Shown in pieces: positions 1-8,858 of a stretch of DNA of 64,000 bases. The DNA is taken from the NCBI GenBank assembly GCA_963841855.1, contig CAWJEJ010000001.1, forward strand, positions 1,177,369-1,241,368, in the 5' to 3' direction. The stretch's first letter is position 1. Each line of letters begins with the position of its first letter. Made by a program: the position numbers and the translations under genes. This DNA comes from CAXBBB01 sp963841855. GTDB taxonomy: Bacteria > Bacteroidota > Rhodothermia > Rhodothermales > BA12. Under the pieces are notes generated by a model that was not told the origin of the DNA, made no database searches, and saw nothing but the letters and a program-made list of their open reading frames with translations.

Positions 1-34
1 CTTGGGACGGCCTGCTCTCCAGCTAAGCCGCGAT

Positions 35-547
35 CTACCGCCGATACGCGAACAGCGCCACGGCGAAGGCGAGGACGGCCGTGTAGACCGACGACCCCAA
101 CCACGTTCCCCAGATCAGGCTCATCTGCCGCATGCCCTCGCTCATGGCGAGCAGCAGCACGTACAGTCCGTTGTGGACCATCGCGACCACGAAGCCACCC
201 AGCAGCGCCTGTCCCGGCGAGACGATGAGCAGTTCGCGCTCGGACGCGTTGAACGAGCCGCCGACGAAGCCCATGACGGTTTTGGTCAGCATATGCAAGC
301 CCCATGTGCCTAGCGTGGCGTCGATGGCCAGTCCGAGTCCGAAGCCGACGAGCGTGCCGGGCATACGCCCATGTCGCAGGCTGACCCAGATGATGTAAAG
401 AAGGGGCGCGTCGGGCGTGGCGCCGAAGATGGTCAGGCGCGAGAGGATGAGCCACTGAGCCAGAAACACCAGTCCGCCGATGATGGCGAGGCGTACCGGC
501 TGCGACGTGCGGAGGGCAGACGAGGAGCGAACGGACGTCAGAGACAC
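35..547 (-). CDS. mreD: Rod shape-determining membrane protein MreD
   Basis: This 170-residue, strongly hydrophobic protein has about five membrane segments and fits MreD, the inner-membrane part of the elongasome that links MreC and the MreB filaments to peptidoglycan synthesis. Conserved-looking features are the early segment LAIIGGLVFLAQWLILSRL, the P-D-A-P-L motif before the second helix, and the G-x-x-x-G-x-x-x-D stretch GFGLGLAIDA near residue 70. The gene lies 42 bp downstream of dacB on the same strand, so both may form one cell-wall transcript. MreC is not visible. A penicillin-binding protein or rodA would be expected past the left edge, but no start codon for it lies in bases 1-34. 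Identification rests on hydropathy and motif feel rather than a catalytic residue. Confidence 0.8.
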   Translation of the reverse strand: MSLTSVRSSSALRTSQPVRLAIIGGLVFLAQWLILSRLTIFGATPDAPLLYIIWVSLRHGRMPGTLVGFGLGLAIDATLGTWGLHMLTKTVMGFVGGSFNASERELLIVSPGQALLGGFVVAMVHNGLYVLLLAMSEGMRQMSLIWGTWLGSSVYTAVLAFAVALFAYRR

Positions 548-589
548 GGCGGGCGGAGCGAGGACGGGTGCAAGGTGGAAAGTTAGTCG

Positions 590-2092
590 CTACAGGGCGG
601 GCTGCTGTGCCAGTCCGGTCACGATCCGATCGATTGTGCTCGTGATGCGGTAGGGTGGACCCGAGAAGTTATTGGCGAAGATGACGAACACCAATTCGTT
701 GCCGTCCGGCGCCTGCACGAAGCCGCTGAGCGATCGGACGAAGGCGAGCGAGCCAGTCTTGGCCAGAACAGGCAGGCCACTCATGCGGTAGCGCAGCGTC
801 GACTCAGGTTCGCCGCCGCGCGCCATCGTCGCTCGGAAGGCGTCGCGCTGATCGCCGCCGTTCATGAACACGAGTACCTGCCCCATCGCGCGCGGCGTGA
901 CGAGATTCTTGCGCGAGAGGCCCGATCCATCGCGGACGGACAGATTCCTCGCATCGCCACCGGCGCGCTCGATCAGCGTTTCGACGCGGTCTTCTCCCCC
1001 CTCGGCCGATCCGCCGAAGGCGACTGACCGGAAGATCTGCTCGGCGAAGAAGTTGTTGCTCTTCTTGTTGACCACGTGCAGCAGATCACTCAGCGGCGGC
1101 GACTCGTGAACGAACAGCTCGGTCATGTCTCCTCGATCGGGCGCCTCTTCGATGTCGTCCACGTCGTGCATCGTCGCGGCGACAGCTATTCCGGCTTCTT
1201 CGAGCGCGTTCTTCATCGCCTGGACGGCCAGAAGCGTCGGGTTGAAGATGGGCATCTCGACCGTCGACCCGACGCTGCCCACAGTTCCTCGGAGCACCAG
1301 ATCGTCGGTCCCAAGCGTCCGCGTGACACGCAGCGCCTGGCCCCTTCGGCGGCTCGTGGTGGTGGCGCGGTTGTCGATGCGCAGGAAGTTGTCGGGGCGC
1401 GTGGTGACGTTGGGCTTCTCGCCGCGTCCTGCGGCCCGCACCTGAACGATGACCAGATTGTCACCGAACGACAGGCCAGACGCGCTCACGCCCAGCGCCC
1501 GGCTCGACTGCGTCCCGACGTAATCGATGTCCCAGCCTTCGGCATAGGTCTCATCGTCGAACGTGTTGTCCCAGCCGATCAGCCGCCCTTCGACACGCCG
1601 CACGCCCTGAGCAGCCAACGCCTCGGCCCAGTTATCGAACGGGTTGGTGTCGCCCGGCAGCACGGTCGATCCCAGCGACGGATCACCCGTCCCGACGATC
1701 ATCAGGTCGCCGCTCAGCACGCCGCCTGCTGCGGGCTTGGAGGCGAGCAGACGCGTCGAGTAGGTATAGTCGGCGCCGCGCGCGTCCAAGGCCGTCGCCG
1801 TCGTCAGGATCTTCTGGTTGGACGCCGGAAGCATCATCAGACCTGCGTTTCGCGTATACAACTCCTCACCCGTCCGCGCGTCCGCCACATAGACGCCCCA
1901 GAACGCCTCCTCACCGATGGACTCGTTCAGCACATTGTCGATGGCCAAGGCAATTCGATCCGCGTCGGCCGACTTGAGTTCGGCTACGGTTGTCGTGTCG
2001 GTAGTTGCCTGCTGCGCGGCGGGGCGCGCGGCAGGAAGCACTAGAGCGACCGGGAGGAGGAGCAGGGGAAGGAACGTGAGCAGACGGCGCAT
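590..2092 (-). CDS. dacB: D-alanyl-D-alanine carboxypeptidase/endopeptidase (PBP4, peptidase S13)
   Basis: This is a periplasmic penicillin-binding protein of the S13 family, which trims D-Ala from, or cleaves cross-links in, peptidoglycan. All three active-site motifs are present: S-N-Q-K at residues 91-94 (nucleophile Ser91), S-N-N at 345-347 and K-T-G at 445-447. The long insert between motif 1 and motif 2 is the hallmark of PBP4 as against the smaller DacA type. Residues 1 to about 27 form a signal peptide ending near A-A-Q. At 500 residues it has normal length for the family. It is followed on the same strand by mreD and diverges from the DUF3098 gene at 2223. Confidence 0.95.
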   Translation of the reverse strand: MRRLLTFLPLLLLPVALVLPAARPAAQQATTDTTTVAELKSADADRIALAIDNVLNESIGEEAFWGVYVADARTGEELYTRNAGLMMLPASNQKILTTATALDARGADYTYSTRLLASKPAAGGVLSGDLMIVGTGDPSLGSTVLPGDTNPFDNWAEALAAQGVRRVEGRLIGWDNTFDDETYAEGWDIDYVGTQSSRALGVSASGLSFGDNLVIVQVRAAGRGEKPNVTTRPDNFLRIDNRATTTSRRRGQALRVTRTLGTDDLVLRGTVGSVGSTVEMPIFNPTLLAVQAMKNALEEAGIAVAATMHDVDDIEEAPDRGDMTELFVHESPPLSDLLHVVNKKSNNFFAEQIFRSVAFGGSAEGGEDRVETLIERAGGDARNLSVRDGSGLSRKNLVTPRAMGQVLVFMNGGDQRDAFRATMARGGEPESTLRYRMSGLPVLAKTGSLAFVRSLSGFVQAPDGNELVFVIFANNFSGPPYRITSTIDRIVTGLAQQPAL

Positions 2093-2222
2093 TCGGGCAG
2101 GTACGGAGAGGGGACACGCAGTCTAACCGGTTAAGCCGGGCTGAGACGCACGGCGCGCGTGCGAATCGGAAGGAACAGCGCGTTTTGCCGGGCGTGTTTC
2201 GCAGTCGTTACAGCCGCTGATT

Positions 2223-2549
2223 ATGCCTTCTCGCAAACCTCGTCCCGCGCGACGCCTCACCTCCGAAACGTCCACCCGGACACGCACTCGTGCGAGCGGT
2301 ACGCGCCGAGACGCATCTCCTGCGGCTCTGGTGTTCGAGCGACACAATTACGTACTGCTCGTGATCGGACTGGCTCTGGTCGTCGTCGGTTACATCGTGA
2401 TGCGCGTCGACAATCAAGTGGACGGTTTTCTGTCGCTCTACGTCGCGCCGCTTTTGATCTTGGGCGGATACATGGAAGTGATCTACGCGATCATGTGGCG
2501 GCCCAAGCAGGTCGACGAGGAAGTGCTCGTCGTGGAAGTCGAGGGCTGA
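2223..2549 (+). CDS. DUF3098-type small membrane protein
   Basis: This 108-residue protein has a basic, Arg/Thr/Ser-rich N-terminus of about 35 residues followed by two membrane helices (around residues 42-61 and 70-91). The core F-x-x-x-N-Y-x-L-L-V-I-G-L-A and the ending V-I-Y-A-I-M-W-R-P match what I know of DUF3098, a two-helix Bacteroidota family often found near ftsX, uppP and truB. No function is established. Here it stands alone, divergent from dacB and convergent with the S9 peptidase gene. The 206-bp gap to that gene shows no feature I can name. The start at 2223 is the only ATG that precedes the helices. Confidence 0.75.
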   Translation: MPSRKPRPARRLTSETSTRTRTRASGTRRDASPAALVFERHNYVLLVIGLALVVVGYIVMRVDNQVDGFLSLYVAPLLILGGYMEVIYAIMWRPKQVDEEVLVVEVEG

Positions 2550-2755
2550 CGCCTCCCCGGTCTGCGCAACGTTGCCGAATCTCAGACGCCGCAGCCTGAC
2601 CGGGCGACGGTGCCGAAGAGCCGACAACTTTCTCCTCATACCGCTCTCTGTACTCCAACAATCAGGATGGTTGGTGCTTTTCCTCTGATTTGGAAGGCGG
2701 TTGTGGATTCATGCCTGCGCAGCAATGACAGAGTTAGGAAGCTGAATCGCTCGCC

Positions 2756-5185
2756 CTACCGCTCCGACGTTTCGAGTGAGACGCCTTTGAGGTGCAGACC
2801 GAGCCAGCGATCCTGCTCCCACAGCATGTGCAGCAGCGATTGGCGGGCGCGGTATCCGTGGCTCTCGGCCGGTAGCAAGACCAGGCGCGCTTCGGTGCCC
2901 AGTCCTTTGAGCGCGCCGTAGAGCCGCTCGGATTGGAGCGTGAACGTGCCGGGATTGTTGTCGGCTTGGCCGTGGATCACGAGCAAGGGCTCGTTGATTT
3001 TTTCGGCGTTCATGAACGGGCTCATCCGGTTGTAGAGCGCGGGATCCTGCCAGTACGTCCGCTCTTCGCGCTGGAAGCCGAACGGCGTCAACGTCCGGTT
3101 GTAGGCGCCGCTCCTCGCGATGCCGGTGCGAAACAGATCGGAGTGGGCCAGCAGGTTGGCCGTCATGAACGCGCCGTAGCTGTGCCCCCCAACGGCGACG
3201 CGGCTGGGGTCCACGACGCCTCTGCGCGCGCCTTCGTCGATCACGGCCTGAGCGTTCATCACTAGCTGCTCGACAAACGTGTCGTTGGGCTGATCGTCGC
3301 CCTCGCCGATGATCGGGAAGGCGGCATCGTCGAGCACGGCGTACCCGCGCGTCACCAGCGGCACGGCGCCCCAATAGCTGACGTAGGTAAACTGGTACGG
3401 GCTGTCGCTGCGCTGACCGGCGGCTGACGCGCTCTTGAATTCCTGCGGATAGGCCCAGACGAACGTCGGCAGCGGACCGTCGCGGTCTTTGTCGTAACCG
3501 GCAGGCAGGTAGAGCGTCGCCGACAGAGGAACGCCGTCGGCGCGCGTGTACTCGACGGTTTCCTTCTGGATGTCGCGCAGGTTCGGATACGGGTGGGGGA
3601 AATCAGTCAGCGCGGTCATATCGCCGGACGACAGGTCGCGGGCGAAGTAGTTGGGCGGATCGGTGACGGTTTCGCGGCGCGTCAGCAGGCGCTCGCCGAC
3701 TTCGAGAAAGGCGACCGGCGACTCGTAGTACGGCGCGTCGGAGCGGAACAGTTCGGTCGTCCTCTTGCTGTCCAGATCCATGCGCCGCACGAACGGGCGG
3801 TTGCCTTCGTCGGATGCGCCCTGGCCTTGGAGGAAGATGGCGTCACCGTCGAGAAGGAGCGTCGAGAAGCCGCGCGCGTTGGCCTCGGTCATCGGGCTGC
3901 CGGGATCGGTGTAGCGATCCTCGGACGAGCGCTCGAACAGCAGACCGGGAGCCGTCTGAGGCGCGTCTGGGCGCAAGCGGTAGGTGCGCTGGAGGCGCGT
4001 CGACCACTCGTATTCGTAGGCGAGTGCCGTCTGGCCGTCGCCCCACGTCAGGCCGCTGAACCGCAAGGCCAGGTCGGCCCAGGCGGTCGGGGCGGACGCG
4101 AACGGCGCGGCGTGCAGGAAGAGGCGGTCGCGCACGTCGGCGGGCGTTCCGGCGTCGCCGCCGTCCTGAGCTTCGGCCCAGAAGAGCGTTGCGTCCGAGT
4201 CGGCGCGCCAGCGGATGGAGCGCGGTCCGGTTCGCGTCGAGCCGAATGCGATCGGAATGCTCTCGGCCAGCGGCAACTCGGCGACGGTATGGACGACGGC
4301 TCCCGTCGACAGGTCGTGGACGCGCGTCGATGTGGGGAAGCGTGACGCCGGAACGAGGTAGGAATAGGGGCGGTCCAGCGTCTCGACGAGCAGGTAGCGG
4401 CCGTCGGGCGAAGGCGAGGCGTCCGTCACGACGGCGGGCGACGCGAACGTCATCACGTCGCCGTTCAGGCGCGCGACGACGAGTTGGCTGGTCATGAAAT
4501 GGTCGAAAAGTGCTTCGTCATGTGGGCTTTGCAGTAGGTCCTGGTAGGTGCGTGCCGCAGCCGCCTCGCCGCTGGCCTCGCTGACGATAGGTCCGGTCGG
4601 AATCGTCGCCTGCGTCGGCATTGGCGCACGCCCGCGTGGAATCGTGCGGGCGACGACGCCTTTGCTGTCGGGCGTCCAGTCGAACGGCGATCCGGGCGCG
4701 GCGTCGTTGACGGCTACGTCGAGCCACGGACGCGCCTGGCCACTCGCCACGTTGACCACCCACAACTCGACCCGGTCGGCAAAGTCGAGCGTGAACGCGA
4801 CGTGCGATCCGTCGGGACTCCAGCGCGCATTGCGGATCTCGGGACTGGCGGGCAAACCGGTGACACTGGTGGGATCGCCGACCGCTTCGGTGGCGCGGAA
4901 GGCCAGACCGACGGATGCGCTCGCCCGGCTCGGACCGTTGGTCGCCGGATTGACCCTAATGCCTCCCAGGCCCAGTTCGGACTGAGCGAGCGACGCGATG
5001 TCGGGCACGCCGGACTGAGCGAAAAACGCCATCATCTGCCGGTCTGGGCTGAGCGAGACGCTGGGCGTGCGCGGCGCGTCGACCAGGGCGGCCAGTTCGG
5101 GCGGCGGCGTCTGGTAGGTGAGCGGCGTTTGCTGGGCCGAGACCGAGGCGGCGCAGAAGAGGAGGACGGCGAGCAGGCGGTACAT
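2756..5185 (-). CDS. Secreted S9 family peptidase (glutamyl endopeptidase-like)
   Basis: An 809-residue exported serine peptidase of the prolyl oligopeptidase clan. A signal peptide covers about residues 1-17 (ends V-S-A-Q). The N-terminal two thirds form a beta-propeller-like region. The C-terminal alpha/beta-hydrolase domain carries the triad Ser669 (in G-G-H-S-Y-G-A-F-M), Asp742 (HGQADNN) and His776 (ESHGYR). The early segment G-I-R-V-N-P-A-T-N-G-P-S-R resembles the opening of chloroplast-type glutamyl endopeptidases (cGEP), which favours cleavage after Glu rather than Pro. That substrate assignment is by resemblance only. It probably works in the periplasm on imported peptides. It diverges from the hybrid kinase at 5316, with 130 bp in between for two promoters. 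Confidence 0.9.
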   Translation of the reverse strand: MYRLLAVLLFCAASVSAQQTPLTYQTPPPELAALVDAPRTPSVSLSPDRQMMAFFAQSGVPDIASLAQSELGLGGIRVNPATNGPSRASASVGLAFRATEAVGDPTSVTGLPASPEIRNARWSPDGSHVAFTLDFADRVELWVVNVASGQARPWLDVAVNDAAPGSPFDWTPDSKGVVARTIPRGRAPMPTQATIPTGPIVSEASGEAAAARTYQDLLQSPHDEALFDHFMTSQLVVARLNGDVMTFASPAVVTDASPSPDGRYLLVETLDRPYSYLVPASRFPTSTRVHDLSTGAVVHTVAELPLAESIPIAFGSTRTGPRSIRWRADSDATLFWAEAQDGGDAGTPADVRDRLFLHAAPFASAPTAWADLALRFSGLTWGDGQTALAYEYEWSTRLQRTYRLRPDAPQTAPGLLFERSSEDRYTDPGSPMTEANARGFSTLLLDGDAIFLQGQGASDEGNRPFVRRMDLDSKRTTELFRSDAPYYESPVAFLEVGERLLTRRETVTDPPNYFARDLSSGDMTALTDFPHPYPNLRDIQKETVEYTRADGVPLSATLYLPAGYDKDRDGPLPTFVWAYPQEFKSASAAGQRSDSPYQFTYVSYWGAVPLVTRGYAVLDDAAFPIIGEGDDQPNDTFVEQLVMNAQAVIDEGARRGVVDPSRVAVGGHSYGAFMTANLLAHSDLFRTGIARSGAYNRTLTPFGFQREERTYWQDPALYNRMSPFMNAEKINEPLLVIHGQADNNPGTFTLQSERLYGALKGLGTEARLVLLPAESHGYRARQSLLHMLWEQDRWLGLHLKGVSLETSER

Positions 5186-5315
5186 AGCGTCGGGGTTGGA
5201 AGACGAATCTCCATCTTACGAACGCACCGACGCTCGGCGAAACCCCTAGTGCTAGCTTACGGTCCGACCTTTCGCCGCCGACACCAACGGCTCTCTCCTC
5301 TCGCCCAGCGCGGCC

Positions 5316-7055
5316 ATGCCCCTCCCCACCGACAACCGCGACACTCGGGCATACGTCGTGTTCATGATTTTCGGCGGAGTGGCGGGATGCACCGGCACGT
5401 CCCTGTTCATGGAGATGGATTCGGTCTGGTCGTTCGTCCACAATACGTGGGCCTACCTCGCGACGCTCTCGGGCGGCCTCGTGCTGCTGCTCCGTCCCCA
5501 GCTGAGGCCCCAGGCCCACCTGTTCGTTCTGGCAGCCGCGTGCCTCGTCAACGCCATCGAACTGGTCGACACGGCGCGAGGAGCCGGCACGTACGCCATA
5601 CTGTGGATGCTGGTGACGCCCGCCGTGACGGTTGCCGGGCTGGCTTCGGTGTCTCGGAATTGGTGGGAGCCGTTTCCGTTCGTCCTCTTCGTGCTCGGCG
5701 TCTTCGGCTGGTGCGTCCACACCGGGCTGGTGCAGGCCGGCACGCCCGTCGAGGTGCGAGGCCTCGTCATCGCCAGCTTCGGCCTGATCTTGATCGCGAT
5801 GGCCGTCAGCCTAGCGACATGGATCCGGCTACGGACCGAACGCCGACTCGCGTTCGCGCTCGAACGCGCCGAGGAAGCCGCCCAAGCCAAGAGCGCGTTT
5901 CTGGCGACGATGAGCCACGAGATCCGCACGCCACTCAACGGCGTCATCGGCATGACGGACGTGCTCGCCCAGACGCGGCTCGACGCCTACCAGACCGAGT
6001 CGCTCCAGATCGTGCGCTCGTCGGCCGAGACGCTGCTGACGGTCGTCGACGACGTGCTCGACTTCTCCAAGCTCGATGCCGGAGCCGTAGCGCTCGAACG
6101 CCTGGCGTACGCCCCCGTAGAGGTCGCCCGCGAAGCCGTCGCCATCGTCGCCCACTCGGCCGACGCGCGCGGGCTGCGGCTGCATGTGGGGGCAGATGAA
6201 GTCCCGAGTCACGTCTGGGGTGATCCGACGCGTGTGCGCCAGATTCTGCTCAACCTGCTCTCCAACGCCGCCAAGTTCACGCACGAGGGCAGCATCACCA
6301 TCGGCGTCGGGTACGACGCGGCCGCTCAGACGCTGCGGTTCGCCGTGCGCGACACGGGCATCGGCATCGCGCCCGACAAGGTGGCGACCCTCTTCGGCGC
6401 GTTTACCCAGGCCGACGCCTCCACGACGCGCCGCTACGGAGGGACCGGACTGGGCCTCGCCATCTCGTACAAACTGGCCCGGCTCATGGACGGTGAGATC
6501 GACGTGGCGAGCGAGGTCGGCGCAGGCTCCACGTTCACGCTTCGCCTGCCTGCCCAGCCTGCCCCCACGCCGCCTGCACCGGCTCCAGTCCATGGCGAAT
6601 CGGACGCGCCGCCCTCATCCACCGCTGCTTCCGCCTTCGCGTCTCTGCGCGTGCTCGTGGCCGAGGACAATGCCATCAACCGCAAAGTCGCCGCTCGCCT
6701 GCTCAGTCGGCTGGGCATCGAAGCGGATTTTGCTCACGACGGCGATCAAGCGCTTCACGCTTTGCACGCGGCGGCCGACGAGGGCGCGCCGTACGACGTC
6801 GTGCTGATGGACTGGGAGATGCCGACGACGGATGGTCTCGAGGCGACGCGCATGCTGCGCAGCCAACTGGCCGGCTCGGATCAGCCCTACGTCATTGCGC
6901 TGACGGCGCGCTCAGACCCCGACGACCGACAGAAGAGTTTGGATGCCGGATGCGACGAGCACGTGGCAAAACCGATCCGAGCGAGCGCGCTAGAAGAGGC
7001 GCTGAGTCTAGCCGCATCGGCCCGCAACCGCTCACCGGCGAACGCGTCGGGCTGA
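5316..7055 (+). CDS. Membrane hybrid histidine kinase with receiver domain
   Basis: A 579-residue sensor kinase. About six membrane helices fill residues 14-170. A short coiled linker leads to the dimerisation/phosphoacceptor helix with His201 in M-S-H-E-I-R-T-P-L-N-G. The ATPase domain shows N-A-A-K-F (N box), D-T-G-I-G-I-A (G1) and G-G-T-G-L-G-L-A (G2). A Pro/Ala-rich linker separates it from a C-terminal receiver with the phosphorylatable Asp499 (V-L-M-D-W-E-M-P), Thr530 and Lys552. There is no output domain and no Hpt or DNA-binding regulator beside it, so the phosphate acceptor lies elsewhere. The N-terminal sensor does not match a family I can name. Confidence 0.92.
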   Translation: MPLPTDNRDTRAYVVFMIFGGVAGCTGTSLFMEMDSVWSFVHNTWAYLATLSGGLVLLLRPQLRPQAHLFVLAAACLVNAIELVDTARGAGTYAILWMLVTPAVTVAGLASVSRNWWEPFPFVLFVLGVFGWCVHTGLVQAGTPVEVRGLVIASFGLILIAMAVSLATWIRLRTERRLAFALERAEEAAQAKSAFLATMSHEIRTPLNGVIGMTDVLAQTRLDAYQTESLQIVRSSAETLLTVVDDVLDFSKLDAGAVALERLAYAPVEVAREAVAIVAHSADARGLRLHVGADEVPSHVWGDPTRVRQILLNLLSNAAKFTHEGSITIGVGYDAAAQTLRFAVRDTGIGIAPDKVATLFGAFTQADASTTRRYGGTGLGLAISYKLARLMDGEIDVASEVGAGSTFTLRLPAQPAPTPPAPAPVHGESDAPPSSTAASAFASLRVLVAEDNAINRKVAARLLSRLGIEADFAHDGDQALHALHAAADEGAPYDVVLMDWEMPTTDGLEATRMLRSQLAGSDQPYVIALTARSDPDDRQKSLDAGCDEHVAKPIRASALEEALSLAASARNRSPANASG

Positions 7056-7280
7056 GCATGTCGGCGCAAGACTCACCGTGTCACTACGACGACAGTCGTC
7101 GCCCGCAGCCCCACTTCGGTACCCGGCGTGCGAGAAGTCGGGGACGCGGTTTCCCTCGGCGTCGGAGGCGTATTTCCAGCCAGCCGTCGGCGCCCGTCGC
7201 GCACGACCGACGACCTCCACCGCGCCTGCGCCTGGGATGGCGTTAGCGAGCAACACGAAGAGGAATGACGCGGGGCGCAT
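7035..7280 (-). pseudogene. 5' remnant of a secreted protein gene
   Basis: An in-frame stretch starting at an ATG (7278-7280) encodes a convincing signal peptide (MRPASFLFVLLANAIPGAGA), then W-K-Y-A-S-D-A-E-G-N-R-V-P-D-F-S-H-A-G-Y-R. The D-x-x-G-N-x-x-P-D-F-S-x-A-G-Y pattern is typical of the first beta-strand region of large secreted right-handed beta-helix or pectate-lyase-like enzymes, which normally continue for several hundred residues. Here the frame loses coherence soon after that motif and stops at 7035, within a few bases of the kinase gene end. I read it as the leftover N-terminus of a deleted secreted enzyme. It fills most of the 349-bp gap between the kinase and the DUF5996 gene. 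Expression is unknown. Confidence 0.5.
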
Positions 7281-7404
7281 CTGCGAGCGCGTGAGGAGAA
7301 AGCCACTGGTACGGCCCAGACGATTCGACGGGTAGCGACTGCCGTTCCACTCGGATACTCTGACGCGCTGGGCCGTTGAGGCTTTCATCTCGACGCTTTC
7401 GACC

Positions 7405-8328
7405 ATGCCTCATCCCGACTGGCCCGCTCTTCCGCTCAGCGAGTGGCGCGACACCTACGCCACGCTCCACCGCTGGACGCAGATCGTCGGCAAGATCCGG
7501 CTGGCGCGGATGCCGTGGATCAACCACGGCTGGCACGTCCCGCTCTACGTCACCACGCGCGGCCTGACGACCGGACCGATGCCGCACGGCGCGCGCACGT
7601 TCGAGGTCGCGTTCGATTTCTGCGCGCACCGCCTGACCGTCGAGACGAGCGATCAATCGAGCAGGCAGTTCACGCTCGAACCGATGTCCGTCGCCGACTT
7701 CTACGCGCGGACGAATGCTGCGCTGGCCGAGTTGGACCTCGACACTCCAATCTGGCCGGTTCCGGTCGAGATCGCCGACGACGTAGCCGCTTTCGATCAG
7801 GACGATGAGCACGCGAGCTACGACGCGGATGCCGTCCACCGGCTGTGGCAGATTCTGATGCAGACCGAGCGCGTGTTCACCGCCTTCCGCGCGCGCTTTA
7901 CCGGCAAAGTCAGCCCCGTCCACTTCTTTTGGGGCGCCTTTGACTTGGCCGTGACGCGCTTCTCGGGCCGAACAGCGCCACCTCACCCTCGCGGAGCGCC
8001 CAAGCTCGCCGACCGCGTCATGCGCGAGGCCTACTCGCACCAACTCAGCAGCGCCGGTTTCTGGCCCGGCGAAGGGCTGGGCGAGCCTGCGTTCTACAGC
8101 TACGCCTATCCCGAGCCTGACGGCTACTCGTCCGCCAGCGTGCAGCCCGAAGCCGCCTACTATCACGCCGACCTGGGCGAGTTCGTCCTCCCCTATTCCG
8201 CCCTCCGCACCGCTGACGACCCGGACGCCACACTTACGGCGTTCCTGGAGTCCACCTACTCCGCCGCTGCCGACTTAGGCGATTGGGACCGCAGCGCGCT
8301 CGAAGCCCGCGACTTACCGCCGGCCTGA
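7405..8328 (+). CDS. DUF5996 family protein
   Basis: A soluble protein of 307 residues with no signal peptide or membrane helix. The opening W-P-A-L-P-L-S-E-W-R-D-T-Y-A-T-L-H-R-W-T-Q and the following G-K-I-R-L-A, N-H-W/G-W-H-V-P-L-Y-V-T and F-F-W-G-A-F-D-L-A-V-T-R-F-S-G-R stretches are typical of the DUF5996 family, whose biochemical role is not known to me. A cluster of conserved-looking Trp, His and Asp residues (P-V-H-F-F-W-G, P-E-A-A-Y-Y-H-A-D-L-G-E-F) might mark an active site, but that is inference. The ATG at 7405 directly precedes the family's usual first residues. It appears to be a single-gene unit. Confidence 0.85.
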   Translation: MPHPDWPALPLSEWRDTYATLHRWTQIVGKIRLARMPWINHGWHVPLYVTTRGLTTGPMPHGARTFEVAFDFCAHRLTVETSDQSSRQFTLEPMSVADFYARTNAALAELDLDTPIWPVPVEIADDVAAFDQDDEHASYDADAVHRLWQILMQTERVFTAFRARFTGKVSPVHFFWGAFDLAVTRFSGRTAPPHPRGAPKLADRVMREAYSHQLSSAGFWPGEGLGEPAFYSYAYPEPDGYSSASVQPEAAYYHADLGEFVLPYSALRTADDPDATLTAFLESTYSAAADLGDWDRSALEARDLPPA

Positions 8329-8392
8329 TTTCGCTTTCGTTCTAGCGCTGTGCCATCCGGCGCATGACCGATTCGGCGCGGCCTCCGGCTCT

Positions 8393-8427
8393 CAAAGCTT
8401 TCCGGCTTCGGAAACTTGGAAGCTTTC
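8393..8427. repeat. Small inverted repeat upstream of a membrane-protein gene
   Basis: Two overlapping hairpins can be drawn: an inner stem TTTCCG/CGGAAA with a four-base loop, and an outer AAAGCTTTCC pairing with GGAAGCTTT with one bulge. There is no T tract, so it does not look like a terminator. It lies inside the open frame that extends upstream of the gene at 8499, which is one reason to prefer the 8499 start. It may belong to a dispersed intergenic repeat family, but there is no second copy in this window. Confidence 0.4.
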
Positions 8428-8498
8428 GACACCTGGCCGAAGCTCTCGTTTTGATCTTTACGCCTCACCGCAATGACTCCTGCTCCTCATCCTACGGC

Positions 8499-8852
8499 AT
8501 GATCGACGATCTGAAAACCTGGTTTTTTGGGCTAGGCGAAGCGTACGGCGTCGACCCGCTGATCTTCGGCGCGATCTACGTCGGTGGGATTCCGCTGTTT
8601 GCGCTGTCGGTCGCGTGGCTAGTGCGCAACGTGCGGCAGAAGCGCAGCCCCGTTCTTCCGGCGTTATCGGCGGGCGTGTGGTTCGTATCGGCGTACGTGT
8701 ACCTGCTCATCGCGGGCGAGAACGTACCGCTGTGGGTGTACGGCGCAGTCGTGGTGCTCGTCGTTGGGGGCGCGTGGTCGGCGGTTCGATCGGTGCGGAG
8801 CAAGATCGCCGAGGCGAAGGCGGAAGAAGCGGCCGACGCGTCAGCGGTTTAG
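8499..8852 (+). CDS. Small three-helix membrane protein, unknown function
   Basis: This 117-residue protein begins MIDDLKTWFFGLGEAYGVD and contains three hydrophobic segments (about residues 23-43, 52-71 and 76-94), then a charged Lys/Glu/Ala-rich tail. I do not recognise the family. The frame is open upstream to 8364, but the additional 45 residues are basic and Ser/Pro/Cys-rich, and their DNA includes an inverted repeat (8393-8427). The ATG at 8499, directly before the amphipathic first helix, is therefore the better start. It is convergent with the acetyltransferase gene, ending 6 bp before that gene's stop. Confidence 0.65.
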   Translation: MIDDLKTWFFGLGEAYGVDPLIFGAIYVGGIPLFALSVAWLVRNVRQKRSPVLPALSAGVWFVSAYVYLLIAGENVPLWVYGAVVVLVVGGAWSAVRSVRSKIAEAKAEEAADASAV

Positions 8853-8858
8853 GCGGCG

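Noticed and set aside
1..34. Start of a downstream elongasome gene after mreD
   Set aside because: No start codon exists on the minus strand in these bases, so nothing can be supported.
8364..8498. Longer N-terminus of the membrane protein at 8499
   Set aside because: The extra 45 residues are read from an inverted repeat and have no family character.
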